A DNA stretch of 6,029 nt from Candidatus Krumholzibacteriia bacterium (GCA_030590265.1 JAUUYW010000219.1:1-6029), one strand, 5' to 3'. Positions 1 through 6,029 are shown, counted from the stretch's first letter. Notes: generated from the sequence alone by a model not told the origin. Numbers and translations are program-made.

Positions 1-518
1 AAGACGCCGCCCGTATCCGGAAAATCCGCGGCCACCAGGCGGTGCGCATGAACAACCATCTTTACACCGGTTGGAACAGTCGGCTGGATGAAGTCCAGGC
101 CATGGTCCTGAACATTCGTCTGGCACGTTTTGCCGAAGAACAACGCGATCGCATCCAGGTCGCGGCCATTTACGACCAATTCATTCCCGAAGCCAATCGG
201 TTGCAGGATCCCAACCCCGGCGCTGGAAATCATGTGACTTATCACCAGTACTGGGTGCGCACCGATCGCCGGGATGAGTTGCAAAAATTGCTCGAAGACA
301 GTGGTGTTGATACCGCCGTATACTACAATCCGCCTATGAACCATCACGAGTTGAACGAGTACTGCCGAGTCCATGGTGATTTGAGTGAAGCCGAGCGCGC
401 CGGCCGGGAAATTTTGATTCTTCCCATCCACGCAGCCCTGCCATTCGAAGATGCCCAAAGAGTTGGAAAAATCGTAGGCGATTTCCTGGCCGCGGATGCC
501 GCTGCCGCAGGGTCCTAG
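1..518 (+). CDS. DegT/DnrJ/EryC1/StrS-family PLP-dependent aminotransferase, C-terminal part (5' truncated by window edge)
   Basis: The reading frame is open from base 3 and enters from outside the window; 171 residues are visible. The GTG at 42 is an internal codon, because the family-like sequence continues upstream of it. Family hallmarks are the block YTGWNSRLDEVQA (visible residues 21-33), the small-domain segment beginning YHQYWVR (80-86) with RDELQKLLEDSGVDTAVYY (90-108), and the C-terminal SEAERAGREILILPIH (128-143) followed by a helix. In this family such enzymes usually transaminate keto-sugars attached to nucleotides, for surface polysaccharide or antibiotic sugar synthesis, in the cytoplasm. 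The PLP-binding lysine and the substrate-defining N-terminal part lie off the left edge, so the substrate cannot be given. The next gene starts 27 bp downstream on the same strand, so co-transcription is likely. The family call is secure; the specific role is open. Confidence 0.9.
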   Translation, partial: DAARIRKIRGHQAVRMNNHLYTGWNSRLDEVQAMVLNIRLARFAEEQRDRIQVAAIYDQFIPEANRLQDPNPGAGNHVTYHQYWVRTDRRDELQKLLEDSGVDTAVYYNPPMNHHELNEYCRVHGDLSEAERAGREILILPIHAALPFEDAQRVGKIVGDFLAADAAAAGS

Positions 519-532
519 AAAACGGGCATTGA

Positions 533-539
533 GAAAGGG
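533..539 (+). promoter_or_regulatory. Ribosome binding site for the HemC-like gene
   Basis: GAAAGGG lies 6 nt before the GTG at 546. It supports GTG as the start; no ATG in that frame is nearby. It sits inside the 27-bp gap after the aminotransferase stop codon, consistent with a two-gene transcript. Confidence 0.6.
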
Positions 540-545
540 CTGATT

Positions 546-1604
546 GTGAAAGCACGGGTTTTGAGTTTCGGAAGTCTGTCTTCGTCTCTGGCCAAAAGTC
601 AGACCCAGTCTTTCATTGATCTGGTTCACCAGGGTCCAGGCCGGGTCACCTGCCAATTGACTGTATTGCCCGCTCTTCAGAACCATGAAGCAAGTGAAAA
701 TCAGGTTTATACCGCCACCAGCCCGGCTGAAGTCGAACACCTGATCGGCCTGCTGCTCAGCAACCAGATCAACGCCGTGGTGCTTGAAGCCGCGGATTTG
801 CCTCTGGTACCTCCCGAGGGTGTGGATCTGCTCTGCACTCCCCCGCGTTGCACACCTTTTGACGCCTATCTTAATCGCCAGGGCAACATCATGGATGAGA
901 TGGACCCCGGCAGCCGCATCGGGGTGCTGTCCATGCGATCCAAAGCCCAGCTGAAGCATCTTTGGCCGGAAATCGATTTCCAGATCATTTACGGTGGCAT
1001 TGACAGAGCCATGGAAACCCACATGCGCCACAGTGAAATTGATGGCTTGGTTCTGCCCGCAGCCGCCACCGAACACCTGGGAATCCAGGGCATTGTGGCT
1101 GAAATTTTTGCCCCGGAATTTATCCTGCCTGGTCCTGGACAGGGTTCCCTCGTGATTATTGGCCGCACCAACGACGAAGAAACCCGCAAAGACCTCTCAG
1201 CCTTGCATTGCACGGCCACCGAAGTGGAAATTGCAGCAGAGATGGCCTTCCGTCGGCACATGATTTCCGATTCTGATTTGCCTGTGGGTGTGCTGGCGCG
1301 AGTCACCGACAATGAAGTAGTGATCGAAGGTTCCACCGGGGCCTGCACCAACCGGGTTTCGGTTCATGGTCCCCTGGACCAGGCTGAAGAAGTTGGCGCC
1401 GGACTGGCCACACAGATTCTGCGCAGCGGAGACGCCCTGGCAGATCTTCTGGAGGCGGAATTCCCCGACGGTCTTCCTCCCGAAGAGGATGAAACCGATT
1501 TGATGAGTCAAGATGAGGCTGACGAAGACAAGGTCATGGATGAAGAAATCGCCGCCCTGAATGATGATGACAATTTCCTGGACCCGGATGAATATCGTGC
1601 CTAG
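546..1604 (+). CDS. Divergent hydroxymethylbilane synthase (HemC)-like protein, probably not a normal porphobilinogen deaminase
   Basis: A 352-residue protein from a GTG start with a good ribosome site. By eye it aligns almost without gaps to E. coli HemC from memory. SxLAxxQ is at 13-19. ADLP at 83-86 keeps the catalytic Asp84. RCTPFDAY (101-108) matches the REDPRDAF block. RIGVLSMRSKAQL (124-136) matches VGTSSLRRQCQL. LPGPGQGSL (194-202) matches LPAVGQGAV, and DLPVGV (244-249) falls in domain 3. Key residues are changed: the cofactor-attachment Cys242 position is Ser243, in SDSDLPVG instead of GGCQVPIG. The positions of Arg11, Lys83, Arg132, Arg149 and Arg155 hold Leu, Ala, Ser, Tyr and Ala. 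Arg131 is kept. Cys222 and Cys267 exist in domain 3 but not at the attachment loop. Residues from about 303 to 352 form an extra acidic tail. No signal peptide is seen, so it is probably cytoplasmic. True HemC makes hydroxymethylbilane for haem; that activity seems unlikely here. Homology is fairly sure; function is unknown. Confidence 0.72.
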   Translation: MKARVLSFGSLSSSLAKSQTQSFIDLVHQGPGRVTCQLTVLPALQNHEASENQVYTATSPAEVEHLIGLLLSNQINAVVLEAADLPLVPPEGVDLLCTPPRCTPFDAYLNRQGNIMDEMDPGSRIGVLSMRSKAQLKHLWPEIDFQIIYGGIDRAMETHMRHSEIDGLVLPAAATEHLGIQGIVAEIFAPEFILPGPGQGSLVIIGRTNDEETRKDLSALHCTATEVEIAAEMAFRRHMISDSDLPVGVLARVTDNEVVIEGSTGACTNRVSVHGPLDQAEEVGAGLATQILRSGDALADLLEAEFPDGLPPEEDETDLMSQDEADEDKVMDEEIAALNDDDNFLDPDEYRA

Positions 1605-1619
1605 GAGCGTATCGGCTTA

Positions 1620-2537
1620 TTAATCACCTGAAAGTTCACGGGCTATTTCCGCGGCGGTGAATGGGTCCCGCATTTGAGCCGTCCCCACCTGCACGGCCAC
1701 TGCTCCCAGAGCAAAAAATTTCAAGGCATCTTCTGCTGTGCCGATACCCCCGACGCCCACCACCGGAACTTTTGCCTTGTTGGCAATTTCGTCCACCTTG
1801 GCCAGGGCAATGGGCAGAACACCTGGTCCGGAATAACCACCAAATCGACGAGGCAAGGCCGGTCGACCGGTTTTCAGGTCAACATCCAAACCCACCACCG
1901 TATTGATAGCGCTGATGGCATCGGCACCGGCAGACCCGGCCGCTGCCGCCAGAGAGGCGATGTCCGCCACATTGGGAGTGAGTTTGACCAACAGGGCCCG
2001 GTCGGGCAAATGAGGTCGGGAAACCGTCACACATTGGGCCACAGTTTCAGGGTTGCCACCGAAATCGTGGCCACCTTCAGCCACATTGGGGCAACTGAGG
2101 TTCAGCTCCACTCCATGCCAATGCTCAAAACCAGCGGCGCTCTCGTGCAGTCGCTGCACCATCTCACCAAATTCATCGGGCCGGGATGCCGCCAGGCTGA
2201 CCACCGTGGGCACGGCCATCTTTTCCAACTGTGGCAAAACATCCTGCAGAAAGGCATCGAAACCCACATTCTCCAAACCGATGCTGTTGATGGCACCAGT
2301 TGGCAGCTCGCATAGCCGGGGCATGGGGTTGCCCGTGCGGGGAGCGGGAGTAACAGTTTTGGTGACCACCGCACCTAACCCCACATAGGGAGACTCCAGG
2401 TCGGATGTCTTCATGCCATGACCGCTGAGGCCATAGGCAAAGCAGCCACTGGCTGTCCAGATCCGGCCGGGAAAACGGCGGGGACCCAGTTGAAAACTGT
2501 CATCGGCACGCAGGGAAAACCAATTTGGCAGAGACAC
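1620..2537 (-). CDS. pyrD: Dihydroorotate dehydrogenase class 1B, catalytic subunit PyrD
   Basis: A 305-residue, full-length, FMN-dependent TIM-barrel enzyme that oxidises dihydroorotate to orotate in the cytoplasm. Visible motifs in order: VVTKTVT with Lys60, GAINSIGLEN (81-90) for substrate and FMN contact, ELNLSCPN (144-151) with the catalytic base Cys149, LLVKLTPN with Lys185, INTVVGLDVDLKTGRP (211-226), GGYSGPG (233-239) and VGVGGIGTAED (260-270) for FMN phosphate, and the ending AVQVGTA (281-287). Cysteine rather than serine as the base, and the adjacent pyrK, identify class 1B (NAD-linked, heterotetrameric PyrD2-PyrK2). The start is GTG: a TGA lies two codons upstream in frame, and AAAGGA is placed 6 nt before it. 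It follows pyrK with a 14-bp gap, as in an operon. It is the last gene of the minus-strand block and converges on the HemC-like gene. No key residue is missing. Confidence 0.97.
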   Translation of the reverse strand: MSLPNWFSLRADDSFQLGPRRFPGRIWTASGCFAYGLSGHGMKTSDLESPYVGLGAVVTKTVTPAPRTGNPMPRLCELPTGAINSIGLENVGFDAFLQDVLPQLEKMAVPTVVSLAASRPDEFGEMVQRLHESAAGFEHWHGVELNLSCPNVAEGGHDFGGNPETVAQCVTVSRPHLPDRALLVKLTPNVADIASLAAAAGSAGADAISAINTVVGLDVDLKTGRPALPRRFGGYSGPGVLPIALAKVDEIANKAKVPVVGVGGIGTAEDALKFFALGAVAVQVGTAQMRDPFTAAEIARELSGD

Positions 2538-2543
2538 AATTCA

Positions 2544-2549
2544 TCCTTT
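2544..2549 (-). promoter_or_regulatory. Ribosome binding site of pyrD
   Basis: On the minus strand AAAGGA stands 6 nt before the GTG start at 2537. An ATG overlapping this site is out of frame with pyrD, so the GTG is the start that fits. Confidence 0.65.
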
Positions 2550-2551
2550 GT

Positions 2552-3412
2552 TCAGTCAATCACATCAAAATCATGCCGCCCATAACGGGACCAATCGATG
2601 GTCTCGGCCCAAAAGACCGGACCTTCCTGGCAGCAGGTCGCGTTGCGCCAACCAGCAGCGGTGTTGTTCAAATCGATCACCGGGACCACGCAACCCTTGC
2701 AGGCTCCGTAGCCACAACCCATGTGTTCCTCCAGGGAAACCTGGCACTGCCAACCACGATCCCTGGCCAAATCCGCCGCTGCTTTCAACAGGGGAATGGG
2801 ACCGCAGGCCATGACCAGACGGGGTTGGTTGTCATCGGCAGAAATCTCCCTGGCCACCAGATCCGGCACCAGCCCCTGCCAGGCGATTCGGTCAGCAGGA
2901 ACGTATTGGTGGTTGTCCACACTGACTCGCCATTTTTCATCCAACAGGTCCCAGGGAACATCGGCACCGTCGCGGGCACCAAAAAAACCGAGGTCATCGG
3001 CACGGCCGTTTTGCTTCAGCCAGGCCCACACCGGCGGCAAGCCCACGCCGCCGCCAATCAGCACCACAGGCAATTCGTCAGTGGGGGCAGCAAAGGGGCG
3101 GCCAAGGGGGCCCAAAACTGTCATCTGGTCGTCGGGCCGCAACTGCTGCATCGCGCTGGTGCCACCACCCACAACCCTGTATAGCAGGGAGAGCACTTGT
3201 TCTTTGACTGCGAGAATGGAGAACGGGCGACTGAAGACAAATGCCCCAGTTCCCTTCAGGTTGATCATGGCAAACTGGCCGGGCTCGAAACCAGGGGCGG
3301 CGTCCAGCTCCAGATCCAGTCGAATCAGGCCCGACGAGACAGGGTTGTTGGTCAGGACACGGCCACTGCAACGCATTGCAGCATCAGGAAGTATGGCATT
3401 CATGTTATTCAT
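2552..3412 (-). CDS. pyrK: Dihydroorotate dehydrogenase electron transfer subunit PyrK (FAD, [2Fe-2S])
   Basis: Up to 286 residues, of the ferredoxin-NADP reductase superfamily; carries electrons from PyrD's FMN to NAD+. The FAD domain shows PGQFAMI (44-50), SRPFSIL (61-67) with the Arg that contacts FAD, and VGGGTSAM (81-88) with GPLGRPF (101-107). The NAD domain shows VVLIGGGVGLPP (116-127) and MACGPIPLL (201-209). The C-terminal iron-sulphur loop has EEHMGCGYGACKGC (228-241), giving Cys233, Cys238 and Cys241, with the fourth ligand Cys261 in CQEGPVF. Cys260 is an extra, adjacent cysteine. The annotated ATG at 3412 has GGG directly against it and no proper spacing. The in-frame ATG at codon 4 (3403) has GGGA 8 nt upstream and is probably the true start. 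The lipoprotein gene ends 11 bp upstream (20 bp from codon 4) and pyrD follows after 14 bp, so the three are probably co-transcribed. Confidence 0.96.
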   Translation of the reverse strand: MNNMNAILPDAAMRCSGRVLTNNPVSSGLIRLDLELDAAPGFEPGQFAMINLKGTGAFVFSRPFSILAVKEQVLSLLYRVVGGGTSAMQQLRPDDQMTVLGPLGRPFAAPTDELPVVLIGGGVGLPPVWAWLKQNGRADDLGFFGARDGADVPWDLLDEKWRVSVDNHQYVPADRIAWQGLVPDLVAREISADDNQPRLVMACGPIPLLKAAADLARDRGWQCQVSLEEHMGCGYGACKGCVVPVIDLNNTAAGWRNATCCQEGPVFWAETIDWSRYGRHDFDVID

Positions 3413-3415
3413 CCC
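3412..3415 (-). promoter_or_regulatory. Candidate ribosome binding site that favours the second ATG of pyrK
   Basis: The minus strand reads GGGATGAATAACATG. The GGGA is 8 nt from the second ATG (3403-3401), whereas it overlaps the first ATG at 3412. The match to AGGAGG is modest, so this is a preference rather than proof. Confidence 0.4.
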
Positions 3416-3423
3416 GGGAAAAA

Positions 3424-5364
3424 TCAGGGGGAGCGCAGGTCGTACCTGCCGTCGTCATCATCTTTTTTCTCATCATCTTTTTTCTCTTCGGTGTCTCCAT
3501 CAGCATTTTCTTCCAGGGCCGGATCTTCGGTTTCTCCTTCAACTGGAGCACCATCAGGCAGGGTTTCATTGGGGTCCGGTTCCAACAGGAACTCTGAATT
3601 GCCACCGGAAGTGGAATCAGAGCTATCCACCTTAAACAGGCCCTGGGCTTCCAACTGCTCATCCATCAACTTGATTTCGGCCGCATCCATGGCGCGCTGT
3701 TCGCGGGCCGCCTGAAAACGGGCCTCAGCTGCTTCGGCAGCCCCTTCGGGTGGATCATACAACATATTGTCTCGCCGGGAAAGATACACCATGCGCCGGC
3801 GAACACCTTCCAAGGCATTTTTGCGACCAAACCGACTGCCGGTCGAAGTAAGGGCTGATTTTTGCAGCTCCGCCAATTCCTCAGGAGTCAAACTGGCCAA
3901 ATAGATGGCCTGGGCGCTGTCCTGCTGGGCCAGAAGGAACCCCAACAAGTCTCCTTCCACTCCCGTTCTCATTTCGAAGGCCTGAGGACTTTCGGGGTAT
4001 TGATCCTGAAGAAAATCTGCAAAAATGGCCGCTGAATCAGGGTTATCCAGGTAATCACGATAAACAATCACGGCGCCGTAGAGCCCCCTGGGAGCCAGCA
4101 GGCTGTCGGCTGCCGAGTCCAGACCGGCCTCTCGAAAAAGCAATCCCGCGGCGGCAGGTCGGTCAAACCCAAAGAGCAGAGCGTTGGCCTGCAGAAGTTT
4201 CAGACGGGGTACTCTTTCAGGACGGGCATCCGGCAAAGCCTGTTCGGCATTCAAATAGTCCTTGAGGTTTTGATCAAGAATTCGGGTTTGATTGTAATCA
4301 TCCAGCTCATCCCGTCCACGAACCGCCAGGGTGAATTGCTCCCCAGCCTCTTCCAGATCACCGCGTTGCAGGTAGAGATAACCGAGAATGTCAGCCGCCT
4401 TGGCCTTGATCACCGGGGTGTTCCAGTCCAGGGGCATGGCCTCAATCAGTGGAGCAGCTTCATCACCCCGGCCTTGAGCCACCAGGCTTTCGGCTTGAAC
4501 CAGAAGCACCTCACCCTGGGAGTTGTAAATCTCCGCCTCACCCTCCAACTCCTGCAACAAGAAATCCGACACTTCAAAATCCCCCAGGCGCACATGCACC
4601 CGGGCCCTCAACAGGCGCGATTTGAAGCCGATATCAGCACTGGAAGAATTTTGGCTGACTGTCTGCAAAACCTCGCTGGCCATCTCGAAGTCATCCAGTT
4701 CCCAGTAACACTCGGCCAACTTAAGGCCAATGCGATCATATTCAGCATCATCGGGAAAATCATTCAGATATTGCTGGTAGCTGGCAGCAGCAACCTCCCA
4801 TTCTTCCAAAACATAAGAGTTGTCGCCGCTGACTTTCAGGGTTTCACTCTGGAATTTGCTGTCGGGAAACTGGGTGGCCAGCTTGTCGAGATACTCCTGG
4901 CTGCGGTCCACTGCACCCACCATCAGATAATTCAGACCTTGCAGATACAAAGCCTCTTCCTGGTACTCGGTGGCCGGGTAATTCAGAAAGAGCAGCTCCA
5001 GCTTCTTGATGGATTGCCGGTAGGCAGAAAGGCGGCTGTGAGCTTTGGCCTGCAGGAACAAGGCATCATCCGTCAAACTGTGGCCGGGATATTCGTCGAG
5101 TACTTTTTGGGCTTTTTTGATGGCATCCAGGTAATTGGTCTTTTGAGCGCCGCTGGGTTCAGGAGGATCCTGGTGCTTGCGCAAGGCTTCATTGCGCACA
5201 TGCTCAGCTTCGTCAAAGGACTTTCTGGCGTTGTAATAGGTGTTGTATTTGGCGCAACCGGCTCCCAGCAAAAGCACCAGAACCAGCATCAACCACACGC
5301 ACACCGCCCGATGGGAGCGTCTGGTTGGCCGGGGGCCATGGCTTTTTTGTTCACTAATGCGCAA
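3424..5364 (-). CDS. Large TPR-repeat outer-membrane-type lipoprotein
   Basis: A 646-residue protein with a basic n-region (Arg12, Arg15, Arg16, Arg19), a hydrophobic stretch (21-33) and the lipobox LGAGC, with lipidated Cys37. Ala at +2 suggests outer-membrane sorting under the E. coli rule. The mature N-terminus begins AKYNTYYNARKSFDEA. Helical TPR-like pairs follow from about 80 to 345, for example YLDAIKKAQKVLDEYPGH (78-95), YRQSIKKLELLFLNYP (115-130), EWEVAAASYQQYLNDFPDD (188-206) and RGDLEEAGEQFTLAV (334-348). A looser helical part extends to about 500, then a charged Ala/Glu-rich, possibly coiled-coil stretch (541-575) and an acidic tail ending in two EKKDD repeats. TPR lipoproteins such as BamD and CpoB act as periplasmic scaffolds, but this gene cannot be assigned to either. 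The start is TTG, chosen because it gives the basic n-region and has AGGT 6 nt upstream. Its place between pyrC and pyrK is odd. Specific function is unknown. Confidence 0.85.
   Translation of the reverse strand: MRISEQKSHGPRPTRRSHRAVCVWLMLVLVLLLGAGCAKYNTYYNARKSFDEAEHVRNEALRKHQDPPEPSGAQKTNYLDAIKKAQKVLDEYPGHSLTDDALFLQAKAHSRLSAYRQSIKKLELLFLNYPATEYQEEALYLQGLNYLMVGAVDRSQEYLDKLATQFPDSKFQSETLKVSGDNSYVLEEWEVAAASYQQYLNDFPDDAEYDRIGLKLAECYWELDDFEMASEVLQTVSQNSSSADIGFKSRLLRARVHVRLGDFEVSDFLLQELEGEAEIYNSQGEVLLVQAESLVAQGRGDEAAPLIEAMPLDWNTPVIKAKAADILGYLYLQRGDLEEAGEQFTLAVRGRDELDDYNQTRILDQNLKDYLNAEQALPDARPERVPRLKLLQANALLFGFDRPAAAGLLFREAGLDSAADSLLAPRGLYGAVIVYRDYLDNPDSAAIFADFLQDQYPESPQAFEMRTGVEGDLLGFLLAQQDSAQAIYLASLTPEELAELQKSALTSTGSRFGRKNALEGVRRRMVYLSRRDNMLYDPPEGAAEAAEARFQAAREQRAMDAAEIKLMDEQLEAQGLFKVDSSDSTSGGNSEFLLEPDPNETLPDGAPVEGETEDPALEENADGDTEEKKDDEKKDDDDGRYDLRSP
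3455..3484 (-). repeat. Two tandem 15-bp units coding for EKKDD-EKKDD in the lipoprotein tail
   Basis: The plus strand holds TCATCATCTTTTTTC twice in a row with no mismatch. On the coding strand each unit carries six consecutive A. It encodes the charged end of the lipoprotein near residues 627-636. In-frame copy-number change or slippage in the A runs is plausible; the reading frame is intact here. Confidence 0.8.
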
Positions 5365-5477
5365 AAAACTACCTGACTTGCAAAAACAAGTGATCGCAGG
5401 ATACCAATTGGTTAAGCATAGTTAAGCAATAGTTAAGCCAAACCGTTCCCGATCGCTTCAACCAAATCAGAGTCCCT
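5365..5477 (-). promoter_or_regulatory. Intergenic region pyrC to lipoprotein gene, likely with promoter or operator
   Basis: At 113 bp this is the longest gap in the window and much looser than the 11-27 bp gaps elsewhere. It holds three phased GTTAAGC repeats and, overlapping the first by two bases, the perfect palindrome ACCAATTGGT (5403-5412). AGGT at 5371-5374 lies 6 nt before the TTG start. No convincing -35/-10 pair with correct spacing and no hairpin plus T-run terminator for pyrC could be found by eye. A promoter here is inferred from the gap and the repeats. Confidence 0.45.
5411..5438. repeat. Three direct copies of GTTAAGC at 10-11 bp spacing
   Basis: Exact 7-bp copies start at 5411, 5421 and 5432, separated by 3 and 4 bp of A/T-rich sequence; two of the three are preceded by TA. 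Spacing of about one helical turn puts all copies on the same DNA face, as in tandem sites for winged-helix response regulators such as PhoB. That comparison is only of layout; the sequence is not a Pho box. Confidence 0.7.
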
Positions 5478-6029
5478 TTAGTCTTCCAACCGCCAGGTCA
5501 GGCGTCCGCGCAGGAAAGTGGCGACCACCTTTCCGGTCAGTTTCTCTCCGATGTAGGACGAGTTGCGGCTGCGGGACTGGAATCCGGTGGCTTCCACCGT
5601 CCATTCCCGGTTGGGATCCAAAAGAACAAAATCCGCAACCAGGCCCTCATCCAAATGGCCACCAGGCAAGTTGAGTGCCGCTGCCGGCTTGCTGGACAGG
5701 CAATCGACCAGCTGTCCCAGATCGAGCACTCCGGTCTTGACCAGATTGGTAACTCCCACCGCGAAGGCCGTCTCCAGGCCGATGACACCAAAAGGTGCCT
5801 GATCGAACTGGTGTTCCTTCTCCGTCATTGTGTGCGGCGCATGATCCGTGGCGATGCAATCGATTGTGCCGTCAGCCAAGCCTTCGGCAATGGCGTTGAT
5901 ATCATCCTGTTCCCGCAGAGGTGGATTCATTTTGAACAGGGGCGAAAAACCGCTGCACTTGCCATGGTCCAGACTGAAATGGTGAGGGGTGGCCTCAGCC
6001 GTTACGTGAACACCTTCAGCCTTGGCCCG
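5478..6029 (-). CDS. pyrC: Dihydroorotase PyrC, C-terminal part (5' truncated by window edge)
   Basis: The frame is open to the right edge, giving 183 visible residues; the ATG at 5930 is the internal Met of FKMNPPLR, not the start. Dihydroorotase is a zinc amidohydrolase that cyclises carbamoyl-aspartate to dihydroorotate. Visible motifs are VTAEATPHHFSL (9-20) with a zinc-ligand His, FKMNPPLRE (32-40) with the substrate-binding Asn35, DCIATDHAPHT (57-67) with catalytic Asp62, FGVIGLETA (80-88), and the C-terminal beta-sandwich end DEGLVADFVLLDP (127-139) and RNSSYIGEKLTGKVVATFLRG (155-175 region). These are type of the class I (PyrC/AllB-like) enzymes. Since His and Asp are retained, it is probably active and not the inactive PyrC' partner of PyrB; the N-terminal HxH motif is outside the window. 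Its product is the substrate of the PyrD/PyrK pair further down the same strand. A TAA stop ends it at 5478. Confidence 0.95.
   Translation of the reverse strand, partial: RAKAEGVHVTAEATPHHFSLDHGKCSGFSPLFKMNPPLREQDDINAIAEGLADGTIDCIATDHAPHTMTEKEHQFDQAPFGVIGLETAFAVGVTNLVKTGVLDLGQLVDCLSSKPAAALNLPGGHLDEGLVADFVLLDPNREWTVEATGFQSRSRNSSYIGEKLTGKVVATFLRGRLTWRLED

Noticed and set aside
546..1604. Annotating this gene simply as hemC (porphobilinogen deaminase)
   Set aside because: The attachment cysteine and most substrate-binding arginines are replaced, so the standard reaction cannot be assumed.
1600..1625. Bidirectional terminator between the convergent genes
   Set aside because: Only 15 bp separate the stops; CCTAGG is palindromic but there is no stem-loop followed by a T run.
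1674..2315. Plus-strand open frame of 213 codons opposite pyrD
   Set aside because: Antisense to an intact class 1B PyrD; no motifs and no ribosome site.
2525..3715. Several plus-strand open frames opposite pyrK and the end of the lipoprotein gene
   Set aside because: They overlie pyrK with all its cofactor motifs and show no family features; they are mirror-frame artefacts of GC-rich codons.
4270..5376. Long plus-strand open frame of 368 codons opposite the lipoprotein gene
   Set aside because: It is fully antisense to a gene with a clear signal peptide, lipobox and TPR pattern; its own translation has no recognisable domain and odd composition.
5411..5438. CRISPR array or replication-origin iterons
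   Set aside because: Units are only 7 bp with 3-4 bp gaps and three copies; no CRISPR-length repeats, cas genes, DnaA boxes or replication gene nearby.
5478..5930. Short stand-alone gene starting at the Met at 5930
   Set aside because: Dihydroorotase sequence continues without a stop to the window edge, including the TPHH zinc motif, so this is just the visible end of pyrC.

Overview
The window comes from a bacterial chromosome with moderately high GC, densely packed genes and no visible mobile elements. The mix of class 1B (NAD-linked) dihydroorotate dehydrogenase genes and a large TPR lipoprotein whose mature N-terminus reads CAKYNTYYNARK suggests a Gram-negative lineage of the FCB type (Krumholzibacteria, Eisenbacteria or Zixibacteria-like). 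That assignment is a tentative inference from memory of similar lipoproteins, not a search result.

Layout. Plus strand, bases 1-1604: the C-terminal part of a DegT/DnrJ/EryC1-family PLP aminotransferase, cut by the window edge. It is followed 27 bp later by a strongly diverged hydroxymethylbilane synthase (HemC) homologue with an acidic C-terminal tail. Minus strand, bases 6029 down to 1620: the C-terminal part of pyrC (dihydroorotase, cut by the right edge), a 113-bp gap holding a phased triple repeat, a 646-residue TPR lipoprotein, pyrK (electron-transfer subunit of dihydroorotate dehydrogenase) and pyrD (its catalytic subunit). The two blocks converge, with 15 bp between the stop codons. 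No clear terminator is visible there.

How the genes work together. PyrC makes dihydroorotate from carbamoyl-aspartate. PyrD oxidises it to orotate and passes electrons through PyrK's FAD and [2Fe-2S] centre to NAD+. They are consecutive steps of de novo pyrimidine synthesis. The lipoprotein gene sits between the two steps, 11-20 bp from pyrK, so it is probably co-transcribed with pyrK and pyrD although nothing in its sequence points to nucleotide metabolism.

The items most worth a second look are two. The first is the HemC-like protein: it keeps the fold signature and the catalytic Asp position but has lost the cofactor-carrying cysteine and most substrate-binding arginines. The second is the array of three GTTAAGC repeats at 10-11 bp spacing upstream of the lipoprotein gene.
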